Source: Bacteroidota bacterium
GTDB taxonomy: Bacteria; Bacteroidota; Ignavibacteria; UBA10030; UBA8401
Assembly: GCA_041658205.1 (NCBI GenBank)
Contig: JBBAAO010000001.1
Location: 2,418,001-2,482,000, forward strand
Direction of reading: 5' to 3'
DNA: 64,000 nt
Numbering within the stretch: position 1 is the first letter of the stretch; the number at the start of each line of letters is the position of its first letter. This document shows, piece after piece, positions 1 to 7,914 of the stretch. Made by a program: the position numbers and the translations under genes. The notes beneath the pieces are model-generated. The model was not told the DNA's origin, did not search any database, and was given only the letters and a program-made list of their open reading frames with translations.

Positions 1-1343
1 TCAAGGTACGGAGCATGGATCAGGACTGATCTATTTTCACCGGTGGCATAATAAATTTCTTTTTGTTCCGCATGCATCGATTCCACATACTGCGTCAGCG
101 AAATACATTTTTTTTCATCCGTTTTGAGCGATTCAAATAATAATAGTTTTGACAGTTGCTCTTTATTTGCCCAATCGTGATTTAACCCTTCTTTCAGAAA
201 TGATCCGAACTCTTTATAGAACGAGAGGTATTCATCAAACGAGGTCGTCATCATCTCTTCAAGATTCTTTAAAACGCTCTTCACAAGATTGGTTTTGATC
301 TTTTCCAATAGCGGATTCTGTTGCAGCAATTCGCGGGAGACATTTAACGGAAGATCGGCACAATCCACTACCCCTTTTACGAATCGCAGATACGGCGGAA
401 GCAACTGTTCACAGTGATCCATAATCAACACACGCCGGATATACAATTTAGGACCTACTTTGGTCTCTCCGAACATCATGTCATACGGCTTTTTTGCGGG
501 AATAAAGAGCAATACTTTAAATTCAATAACTCCTTCTCCGCTGTAATGAAGAATTCTTGCCGGTTCAGAAAAATCATTCGATACTTGTTTATAAAATTGA
601 TTGTATTCCTCTTTCGACACTTCACTTTTGGAACGAAGCCAGAGCGCTTTTCTGGAATTTAAGGTTTCTTCTTCAATCGTTTTGTTTTTCTTATCATCTT
701 CCTTCTCAACATCCATCACAATCGGGTGCTCAATAAAATCTGAAAACTGTTTCACCAGCGACCGTATTTTCCATTGTTCGGTAAATTCCTTCTCCTCCGA
801 TTTTAGATGCAAAACAATGTCTGTTCCTCTGGCAGCTTTATCGACCGTTTCAACAGTGTATTCTCCCTGTCCGTCGGAAGTCCATTTCACTCCATCACTT
901 GAACTTTCGGAGATCCTTGAAATTACAGTCACTGAGTCTGCCACCATAAAGGCCGAATAAAAACCGACGCCAAATTGGCCGATCAATTCCGGACGGGAAG
1001 CAGCATCTACTTTCTTCAATTGATCGAGAAATTCTTTTGTTCCGGATTTTGCGATGGTTCCGAGGTTTTCAATAATCGTCTGTTGCGACATCCCAATTCC
1101 ATTGTCGGAAATGGTCAATGTATTTTTTTCGGGATCCGGGGTGATTTTGATCTTCCAATCCTTATTGTTTTCAAGAAGAGATTCGTTATTCACCGAATCA
1201 AACCGCATTTTATCGATTGCATCGCTTGCATTGCTAATCAACTCCCTCAGAAAAACCTCTTTGTGAGAATAGAGCGAGTGAGTGATAAGATTAAGAATTT
1301 GTTTTAATTCACTCTTGAATTCCATTTTTTTTGCTGATTGCAT
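1..1343 (-). CDS. htpG: Chaperone HtpG (Hsp90), C-terminus cut by window edge
   Basis: Cytosolic ATP-dependent Hsp90 chaperone. The start is the ATG at 1343-1341, preceded by AAAAAAGGTAAAC as a modest ribosome site. The N-terminus reads MQSAKKMEFKSELKQ, followed by the GHKL ATPase motifs LRELISNASDAIDKMR, DNGIGMSQQ and IGQFGVGFYSAF, which are the family's ATP-binding signatures. About 447 codons are present of the usual 610-640, so the ATPase domain and most of the middle domain are here while the C-terminal dimerisation domain lies off the left edge. No partner gene is adjacent; a group of strong hairpins begins about 100 bp upstream. Identification is by motif recognition and is secure. Confidence 0.95.
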   Translation of the reverse strand, partial: MQSAKKMEFKSELKQILNLITHSLYSHKEVFLRELISNASDAIDKMRFDSVNNESLLENNKDWKIKITPDPEKNTLTISDNGIGMSQQTIIENLGTIAKSGTKEFLDQLKKVDAASRPELIGQFGVGFYSAFMVADSVTVISRISESSSDGVKWTSDGQGEYTVETVDKAARGTDIVLHLKSEEKEFTEQWKIRSLVKQFSDFIEHPIVMDVEKEDDKKNKTIEEETLNSRKALWLRSKSEVSKEEYNQFYKQVSNDFSEPARILHYSGEGVIEFKVLLFIPAKKPYDMMFGETKVGPKLYIRRVLIMDHCEQLLPPYLRFVKGVVDCADLPLNVSRELLQQNPLLEKIKTNLVKSVLKNLEEMMTTSFDEYLSFYKEFGSFLKEGLNHDWANKEQLSKLLLFESLKTDEKKCISLTQYVESMHAEQKEIYYATGENRSVLIHAPYL

Positions 1344-2033
1344 AATGTTTACCTTTTTTAGATCCTTGATATATGTGATTATCGACTACAAAATAAACTT
1401 GTCCAAAATACCTTGATAAAAACAACAAGATTCTTCACTCTCTTCTTTTCTTGACGGAGCAAGAAAAGAAGTCCGCCAAAGGCGGACGAAATTTAACGCG
1501 CGCGATGAATCCTCGACGAGTCGAGTCGTCGACCGTTCGCTCTTGCCCGTTGATGGCGCGAATCGCGCCATCAAAAGTCCCGTCATTCATCGCTTTCCCA
1601 TTCGCTCAGTCCTCCTAAATTTCGCCCCACCCACTTTAATACGATCTCTACTATATAACATAAAGGGCTTACTACTTGTTATCAAAATAAGTTTGAGGTA
1701 CTATAGTCAATTTTGTATTCATATACGATTAATTTTGGACAGCTATGATTACAAAATTTAAATAAAAGCGAATAATATTTTCAAACGATAAGCGATCGTT
1801 TCATCAATTTGATATATAATTTACGATATTTTTTCGAAGCAAGAAAATTATTCCGGCATAATTTAATATAGACGGATGAAATATTTTATTGCATGGGAAA
1901 ATTCTCATCAACATGGTAAGGCAGAACAGGTAGGCCGTCCCAATGGGACTTCGTTATCTATTGGGGTATAAAATCATGAACAGTGATAAAACTGTTCATT
2001 AAAATAATTTCGCCGGTGTTGAGTCTAAGGAAG
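1344..2033. other. Long intergenic region between htpG and the histidine kinase
   Basis: No convincing coding frame on either strand. The part next to htpG should hold its promoter. Positions 1442-1626 carry a run of perfect hairpins (separate entry). The remainder to 2033 is AT-rich, with a short palindrome GTCCCAATGGGAC near 1938 that loosely resembles a sequence near 6125. Confidence 0.6.
1442..1626. repeat. Cluster of four hairpins inside an outer inverted repeat
   Basis: Four inverted repeats follow one another: 1442-1471 (12-bp stem, CTTCTTTTCTTG), 1471-1487 (GTCCGCC/GGCGGAC), 1514-1531 (CGACGA/TCGTCG) and 1552-1572 (GATGGCGCG/CGCGCCATC). They sit inside looser outer matches: GACGAAATTTA at 1485-1495 against TAAATTTCGCC at about 1616-1626. 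This looks like a composite palindromic intergenic element rather than a single terminator. The region 12030-12240 has similar wording around the CGACTCGTCGAG motif. Confidence 0.6.
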
Positions 2034-5000
2034 TTACAGTTCACTATCCATCGCAAGAACATTTCCGATGATTCTATCAATCTCAGAGAACTTGTATGGT
2101 TTATTAATAACCTCTTTGATACCGTCTTCTATCATTTGAGATCGAATCGAACGATCCAAATATCCCGAGGAAATGATCACTTTAACGGAAGGATTGATAA
2201 TTTTTAGTTTTTTGTACATCTCCTCTCCGCTCATATTGGGCATTCCGAGGTCGGAAATAACAACATCGATCGTATTTCCATGTTGACGATATAACTCCAA
2301 TGCAGAAAATCCATCCGATGCTGTAAGAACAGTGCATCCGGCGTTATCCAAATTTTCTTTCAATGCATTCCTGAATAATTCTTCATCGTCAACGACAAGA
2401 ATTGTTTTCCCCTTAATCGAAAGAAGATGGTCTACGGGTTCTTGTACTTCCGAATAGTTGTCTGAGGTCGGCAAGTACATTGTGAAAGTGGTTCCTTCCC
2501 CCTTTTTCGAGACCACATCGATAAAACCATTATGGCTCCGAACCAATCCATTAACAATGGAAAGTCCAAGTCCCGTTCCTTTCCCCTTTTCTTTTGTGGT
2601 GAAAAAGGGATCAAAAATTTTTGGAATAATATTTTCGTCTATTCCTGTTCCGGTATCGCTGACTGCTACGCTGACATATGAGCGCTGAGCGACACTAGAA
2701 AATTTAGTGCTAATAAGAGATGCATCAACCATCCGCTCAGAGATTGTTATCGTTCCATGGTCGCCGACGGCATCCTTTGCATTCAGACAAAGATTTAAGA
2801 TAATTTGATGAAGGTGTCCAGCATCGCCATTAACAATCCCGTTTTCAACACCGATGTCCGTTTTTACAATGATGGTCTTCGGTATAAAATGTTGGAGCAT
2901 GACCTTCACTTCCTCAATGATGTGGGAAAGAGATATTGGTTGAAGATTCACTTCGGATTGTCGCGAGAAAAATAACAATTGCTTTGAAATCGACACTCCT
3001 CTGTGTGACACATCGATAATTTGATCGACATATTTATTCAGCTTTGAATCATGGGGTACCTGTTTTTTCAATAGTTCAGCATTACCAAGAAGCATTGCCA
3101 AGAGATTGTTGAAATCGTGTGCAATCCCTCCCGCAAGAGTCCCTAGACTTTCCAATTTCTGTGATTGGAGCAGCTGTGCTTGCATCTTTTTTTGTTCTGT
3201 GATATCAGAGAATAAGGCGACATATTGGATGACCTCACCGTTTTCATTATAGATCGAAGAGATACTCAGCCATTCGTCGAACAGTTCTCCGTTCTTTTTA
3301 CGGTTGATGATCTCCCCCTGCCATGTACCGAGCTTGTTGAGCGATTTCCACATGATATCATAAAATTTTTTGTCATGTTTCCCGGACCGAAGTAAGGATG
3401 GAGACTGTCCGATCGCTTCATCATTTGAATATCCTGTCAGTTTCGTAAATGCAGGATTGATCGCCATAATTTTATTGGAAGCATCGGTTACCACAATCGC
3501 TTCACCAAGTGCTTTATAAACCGTTGCAGCAATTTTCAATTCCTCTTCCGCCCGTCTTCGTTCAGTCACATCGCGAAGAATACCTTCATGAAAAAGAATG
3601 GCACCGGATTCATCCATAACATATCGACCGTGATCTTCTACCCAGACTTCTGATCCATCCTTTTTTTTCAATCGATACACTGCGATCTTTTCTTCGAGTT
3701 CCTGCTTCGTGACATTTTCCCGATCAACTTCATCAAAGTAGAGATCTTTTTTAATATCAACAGCCATCAATTCTTCTTTGTTCGTGTAACCCAGTATCTG
3801 GACAAGAGCAGGATTGACGTCGATAAATTTGCCATCGTGATTACTTTTATATACTCCGTCGAGCAATGACTCTATCAGCTTTCCATACCGTGTCTCACTT
3901 ACCTCCAAAGCGCGTTCGGCACGTTTTCGATCTGTAATATCTCGCGCTGTCGTGATGATAACATCATGACCAAAGTACTTCCCTTTATTGGTGATCACAT
4001 CTTTGGGGAATATTTCGCCATTCTTCCGTTTTCCCCAAAACTCAAATTGGTGGGGCACTCCAGTAGTAAATGTTTTCCCAACGAGTTCAATAATGTGCGG
4101 AAGATCATTTTTATTCGGTGCAGAAAGGAACTCCGGTGTTTTGCCGATAATTTCATCTCGACTATAACCGTACATTTTTTCAACGCCGTCATTAACATCA
4201 AGAAAATATCCTTCGCTGTTTTGGATGTAAATCGCTTCCGTTACAGAATTAAAAAGACCTGCATAACTATGTTCACTTTCGCGAAGAGTATGCTCTGTCT
4301 GTTTTCTTTCAATGGCATTCGCCACTTGTGTTGAGACAAACACAAGTATGTTTTTATCTTTTTCGGTTAGCCGGATCTCATCATTGTACGTCTGAATGAC
4401 CATGACGCCGATTGTTTCGTTTTGCTTCGTTTTTAACGGAACACCGATCCAATCGACCGAGTGTGTTCCATACAAATCAACTTCACCCGCTGCTTTTAAT
4501 TCTTGAAATATTTGAGGGGTTACTAAAATGGGTAATCCAGTCCGAAGTACATACCCGGTCATACTTTTGCCGGGTTGGATGGGCTTCCAATCATTGTCAA
4601 ACTCATCTGCGTGATACGGAAAATCGATGACATCTTTAGAAGAGTCATACATCGCAATAAAAAAATTTTTTGCGGGCATTAATTCGGAAATGATTCCATG
4701 AATGGAATGAAAGAGATCGTCCAACAGCACAACTGACTGCGCAGATTCCGAAATGCGATAGACTGCTGATTGAACTTGTTCGGCACGTTTTCGTTCCGTT
4801 ACATCGTGAAACACGACCATCAGGCTCACAACATTCCCTTGTGCATCAAGTACCGGGGATGATATGAGTTCTCCCCAAAACACTGTTCCATCATATCGTA
4901 AAAGTTGATATTCATGCGATTCAAGAGCAACTTTTTCTTCAATAATCCTTCGCACACGAGCTCGCGCTATTTCATGATAACCCGGGTCAATCCATCGTTC

Positions 5001-5570
5001 AAATAACGTACCGATGACAACTTCATCAACAGGCACTTTGAAAATATCAAACATCTTCGGTGAACTATACGTAATTCGTCCATCAGTACCCACCATCGCA
5101 ATACCGTTCGGAGATATCTCGACAACCTGCTTATAGTGTGCTTCAGATTGACGAAGTCGTTCTTCCATCTGTTTACGCTGAGTGATATCACGTACTACAA
5201 CTTGAATAGATTTTTTTCCATTGAACATCACCGGAACCGAAATTACCTCTACGTCGATTACTGTTCCATCCAATCGAATAAATTTTTCTTCTTCAATCGA
5301 TTGCGGTTTATTTTCTTTTATCGCTGCTGATATACGTTGAATAACCTTTGCCTGGTAATCGGGATGAACAATGTTGAGGACCGGTGTACCAATCAATTCC
5401 GATTGATCTTTTGCACCAATAAGTTTAAGACCGGAAGGGTTGATAAATACAAATTTACCCTCCGAATGCACAGCCATTGCATCCGGTAAGAATTCGATAA
5501 GACTTCGATACCGTTCTTCGCTTTCACGTAACGATTCTTCAATGTGGGTATTGTTATTACTTTTCATCAA
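2034..5570 (-). CDS. Multi-PAS/GAF hybrid sensor histidine kinase with C-terminal receiver
   Basis: A 1178-residue sensor kinase without membrane segments, so probably cytosolic. Domains in order: PAS (about 20-135), PAS (143-262), GAF (275-425), PAS (435-555), PAS (565-680), PAS (690-800), HisKA with phosphoacceptor His818 in GGIAHDFNNLL, HATPase with N-box NLCLNAKDAVG, G1 DTGTGID and G2 GTGLGLSIV, then a receiver domain (about 1055-1170) with acceptor Asp in VVISDLGMP. Most PAS domains end in the DIT(D/E)RK-type PAC junction. The start is either TTG at 5570 or the adjacent ATG at 5567; a GAGGG site lies 9 or 12 bases upstream. No cognate output regulator is adjacent, so partner and signal are unknown. 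Confidence 0.93.
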   Translation of the reverse strand: MMKSNNNTHIEESLRESEERYRSLIEFLPDAMAVHSEGKFVFINPSGLKLIGAKDQSELIGTPVLNIVHPDYQAKVIQRISAAIKENKPQSIEEEKFIRLDGTVIDVEVISVPVMFNGKKSIQVVVRDITQRKQMEERLRQSEAHYKQVVEISPNGIAMVGTDGRITYSSPKMFDIFKVPVDEVVIGTLFERWIDPGYHEIARARVRRIIEEKVALESHEYQLLRYDGTVFWGELISSPVLDAQGNVVSLMVVFHDVTERKRAEQVQSAVYRISESAQSVVLLDDLFHSIHGIISELMPAKNFFIAMYDSSKDVIDFPYHADEFDNDWKPIQPGKSMTGYVLRTGLPILVTPQIFQELKAAGEVDLYGTHSVDWIGVPLKTKQNETIGVMVIQTYNDEIRLTEKDKNILVFVSTQVANAIERKQTEHTLRESEHSYAGLFNSVTEAIYIQNSEGYFLDVNDGVEKMYGYSRDEIIGKTPEFLSAPNKNDLPHIIELVGKTFTTGVPHQFEFWGKRKNGEIFPKDVITNKGKYFGHDVIITTARDITDRKRAERALEVSETRYGKLIESLLDGVYKSNHDGKFIDVNPALVQILGYTNKEELMAVDIKKDLYFDEVDRENVTKQELEEKIAVYRLKKKDGSEVWVEDHGRYVMDESGAILFHEGILRDVTERRRAEEELKIAATVYKALGEAIVVTDASNKIMAINPAFTKLTGYSNDEAIGQSPSLLRSGKHDKKFYDIMWKSLNKLGTWQGEIINRKKNGELFDEWLSISSIYNENGEVIQYVALFSDITEQKKMQAQLLQSQKLESLGTLAGGIAHDFNNLLAMLLGNAELLKKQVPHDSKLNKYVDQIIDVSHRGVSISKQLLFFSRQSEVNLQPISLSHIIEEVKVMLQHFIPKTIIVKTDIGVENGIVNGDAGHLHQIILNLCLNAKDAVGDHGTITISERMVDASLISTKFSSVAQRSYVSVAVSDTGTGIDENIIPKIFDPFFTTKEKGKGTGLGLSIVNGLVRSHNGFIDVVSKKGEGTTFTMYLPTSDNYSEVQEPVDHLLSIKGKTILVVDDEELFRNALKENLDNAGCTVLTASDGFSALELYRQHGNTIDVVISDLGMPNMSGEEMYKKLKIINPSVKVIISSGYLDRSIRSQMIEDGIKEVINKPYKFSEIDRIIGNVLAMDSEL

Positions 5571-6087
5571 TATCGCTTCCCTCTATGTCATCATGAATGC
5601 ACTGCTGGAAATACTTGAAAGGCAATTACTCGCAGTTGAAATAAATGATTATCACATAATTAATTTACAACATCTCAACGCAATGTCAAATTGACTGGCA
5701 AAAAAATATCCAGTTTAATGGTTAAGTTGTAACCCTATGGAGTAATCCTTTTTTTCATTTTTGAATGTGAATTTTATGATGTTTTCATCTGACAATACGA
5801 TTTCTAATTTGCAGTAGTTGAAGATTCTTTCAATGAATGGTGTCCAGGCTAGATCTGGATTTTTTGTCCGAAGGGGAGAGAATTTTTATGATTTTTTCTA
5901 TAGCAGTCTAAGAGATTTTTTTTTATATTCAATAACAGTCTGTTTTTAACTCAAAAACTGTTCTTCATGTTGTGCCTGTGTTCCTCAATAGATAGAAATT
6001 CTGAATTTTAGGGACTAAAAAACTACTCGAATTTGCTTTGCTATTAAGGCGGGCTTCGCAATTGATGAGTGTTTGAACACAAATTTT
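5571..6087. other. Intergenic region without recognisable gene
   Basis: AT-rich sequence between the kinase start and the first tRNA-like fragment. I find no coding frame of quality, no tRNA and no clear repeat. It presumably contains the kinase promoter. Confidence 0.5.
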
Positions 6088-6101
6088 GGCGGGGTAGCTC
6101 A
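6088..6101 (+). pseudogene. 5-prime tRNA-Met fragment
   Basis: The 14 bases GGCGGGGTAGCTCA match the acceptor and D-stem start of the intact tRNA at 6280 exactly, then diverge completely. This is the first of three successive occurrences of the tRNA 5-prime end in under 200 bp. It is too short to be functional; duplication debris is the likely explanation. Confidence 0.5.
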
Positions 6102-6170
6102 CCGTAAAAAGCACGGGGCAGGCAGTCCCAAAGGGGCTTTGCTTTAGTTTCTCCTGAAAAAAATTAAATT

Positions 6171-6255
6171 GGCGGGGTAGCTCAGCTGGTTAGAGCGGCC
6201 GCCAAACAACACGGCGGCCAAGTCGGAATCATCTTTTGCAGGTCGACGGTTCAAA
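6171..6255 (+). pseudogene. Broken tRNA-Met copy with 25-nt hairpin insertion
   Basis: Bases 6171-6197 repeat the first 27 nt of the intact tRNA-Met at 6280. A 25-nt insertion follows (6198-6222), after which TCGGAATCAT resumes (6223-6232) and a degraded 3-prime half containing CAGGTCGACGGTTCAAAT. The insertion forms a perfect stem GGCCGCC/GGCGGCC with a 9-nt loop, placed between the D-arm and the anticodon arm. The T-stem and 3-prime acceptor strand are destroyed (ATAAAAT instead of a C-run), so I call it a pseudogene. Position and form do not fit a group I intron, which would normally sit in the anticodon loop. Confidence 0.75.
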
Positions 6256-6279
6256 TATAAAATAGAAATTTAGTTTCTT

Positions 6280-6353
6280 GGCGGGGTAGCTCAGCTGGTT
6301 AGAGCGTCGGAATCATAATCCGTAGGTCGAGGGTTCAAGTCCCCCCCCCGCTA
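6280..6353 (+). tRNA. tRNA-Met (CAT), elongator type
   Basis: A 74-nt cloverleaf. The acceptor GGCGGGG pairs with CCCCGCT (G1-U72 wobble), the D-arm is GCTC/GAGC, the anticodon stem TCGGA/TCCGT (first pair U-U mismatch) carries loop ATCATAA with anticodon CAT, and the T-arm is GAGGG-TTCAAGT-CCCCC. Discriminator base A; CCA is not encoded. The G1-U72 end and overall sequence fit elongator Met better than initiator tRNA; a lysidine-modified Ile tRNA is the other CAT possibility. A terminator follows directly. Confidence 0.93.
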
Positions 6354-6354
6354 C

Positions 6355-6383
6355 AAAAAAATCCCAATTTTTGGGATTTTTTT
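6355..6383 (+). terminator. Rho-independent terminator of tRNA-Met
   Basis: AAAAAAATCCCAA pairs with TTGGGATTTTTTT, giving a short G/C-core stem flanked by A- and T-runs two bases after the tRNA. The symmetry would allow it to work in both directions. Confidence 0.8.
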
Positions 6384-6500
6384 GTATTTGTTCCATTGAC
6401 AAAAAGCTATTCTCGTCAGTCAAATCATATATAGCGCCATCCTTCAGCTGTTGCAAAAAATCATTTTCCTTGAATAAGAAATAAAACAGTTCAAACTAAC

Positions 6501-6531
6501 AAAAAAGTCTCGGGTCATCCGAGACTTTTTT
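6501..6531 (-). terminator. Terminator after the amidohydrolase operon
   Basis: The stem AGTCTCGG/CCGAGACT with a short loop is bracketed by A6 and T6, a textbook intrinsic terminator. It lies 22 bp beyond the stop codon at 6553 of the minus-strand operon. Confidence 0.85.
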
Positions 6532-6552
6532 GTTCCATGAATTCTTTTTTGG

Positions 6553-7914
6553 TTATTTTAATATTCCCAACTGTTTGTACTTCTCCTGATATTTCTTCCA
6601 TAGTTCCGTATGACGACTGCGAAGGTCTATTTTCTTTCCCTGGATAAATTCCATTTCTATGTTCGACATAATCTCCAGAGGATCACCAGTTGTTACAATA
6701 AGTGTAGCATCTTTGCCAACATCTAGTGAGCCGACCATCGAATCAATACCAAGCACTTTTGCTGCGTTGAGTGTAATGGATTTTAGCGCCTCCTCTTTTG
6801 GCAGTCCATATGCTGATGCCGTTCCGGCTTGAAACCCGATATTGCGTTCATTCATCGTCGAATTTCCGCCACCGGAGATCGCAAATAATACACCGGCGTT
6901 ATATAATTTCACGGGAACGGTAAATGGATTGTCATAATCTTCCCATCGTCTGTTCGGAAGATCATGGATCGGTTCAACAATTACACTGACATTATTTTCC
7001 TTCAACAGTTCTGCCACTTTCCATGAATCACGTCCACCATGGATGATGAGGTTAACATTTTGATCTTTTGCAAACTGCACAGCGGATTGAATCTGTGATA
7101 TTTCATTTGCTCCGACAACTAACGCCATCTTTTTTTCGAAGAGCAATGCAAATGACTCCCACCGCAGATCGGTCTGGTGTTTTTCTCCGTATGCTTTTTT
7201 CGCTTTGAGATAAGCGCGAGCTTCAGCAAATGCATTTCGAAGCTCTTTCATATTATTTTCAATCGCTTTCTTTTGCTCTTCTACGGACTGACGAGAAAAT
7301 GGCGAACGATTGATCCGGAGATTCGGCCAATTCACATACAAACCGACCGGAGCCTTCAATGTCATTTCTTCAAACGTCCAGCCATCCATCATCATTGCGG
7401 CGGTTTTACCTGCGATGAGACTTCCGCCCGGCATCACGTGCGATACAGTGATACCATTGGCACGAGTCGTCGGGAACAATTCACTTTCGGGATTCACAGC
7501 AACCTCCGCCCGAACATTGGAATTGATATTTCCCGTCTCGGCAACATCTATGGTTGCGCGAGCAGCTTCAATTTCATTTAAGCCGATATTGGATGCGGCG
7601 TTAATAAGTCCTGGATAGATATGTTTTCCCTTAACATCCACCTTGTCAGCATTTGCAGGAATTTCCACTGATACTCCCAGCGCAACTATTTTCCCTTTGT
7701 CGAACAATATCATCCCGTTTTCAATCACAGATCCACTCACCGTATGAATCGTTCCGCCTATAAGAACGATCGGTTTTTCTTGTTTCTTTGCTGGAACGGG
7801 AGTCGATGCAAATGTTACAATAGAAGCTATGAAGAGAGCGAGTGAGATCAACTTGAACGAACGGTAGGACAGCAAATTGTTCATTGACAATTGATCATTG
7901 ATTATTGATTTCAT
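6553..7914 (-). CDS. Amidohydrolase-superfamily secreted protein lacking metal-ligand histidines
   Basis: A 453-residue protein with an N-terminal signal segment (SLALFIASIVTFASTPVPA) and the imidazolonepropionase/TIM-barrel amidohydrolase layout: beta-sandwich start IVLIGGTIHTVSG, barrel strand KGKHIYPGLINAASNIG, and closing GSLDVGKDATLIVTTGDPL. The usual PGLIDxHxH metal motif is PGLINAASN here, the later barrel His position reads IIHGGRDS, and the usual SD near the C-terminus is not evident. The protein may therefore be non-catalytic or use a different site. Its ATG overlaps the upstream stop by 4 bp (7911-7914), so it is translationally coupled to the larger amidohydrolase and may form a complex with it. 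Substrate unknown. Confidence 0.85.
   Translation of the reverse strand: MKSIINDQLSMNNLLSYRSFKLISLALFIASIVTFASTPVPAKKQEKPIVLIGGTIHTVSGSVIENGMILFDKGKIVALGVSVEIPANADKVDVKGKHIYPGLINAASNIGLNEIEAARATIDVAETGNINSNVRAEVAVNPESELFPTTRANGITVSHVMPGGSLIAGKTAAMMMDGWTFEEMTLKAPVGLYVNWPNLRINRSPFSRQSVEEQKKAIENNMKELRNAFAEARAYLKAKKAYGEKHQTDLRWESFALLFEKKMALVVGANEISQIQSAVQFAKDQNVNLIIHGGRDSWKVAELLKENNVSVIVEPIHDLPNRRWEDYDNPFTVPVKLYNAGVLFAISGGGNSTMNERNIGFQAGTASAYGLPKEEALKSITLNAAKVLGIDSMVGSLDVGKDATLIVTTGDPLEIMSNIEMEFIQGKKIDLRSRHTELWKKYQEKYKQLGILK

Noticed and set aside
1442..1626. CRISPR-like spacing of hairpins
   Set aside because: The hairpins differ from each other in sequence and length and there are no spacers of constant size or cas genes.
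6171..6255. Possible functional intron-containing tRNA
   Set aside because: The insertion is not in the anticodon loop and the 3-prime half no longer pairs, so a mature tRNA cannot form.
7177..7618. Overlapping plus-strand frames of 100-130 codons within the amidohydrolase gene
   Set aside because: Antisense shadows of a protein with clear family pattern.
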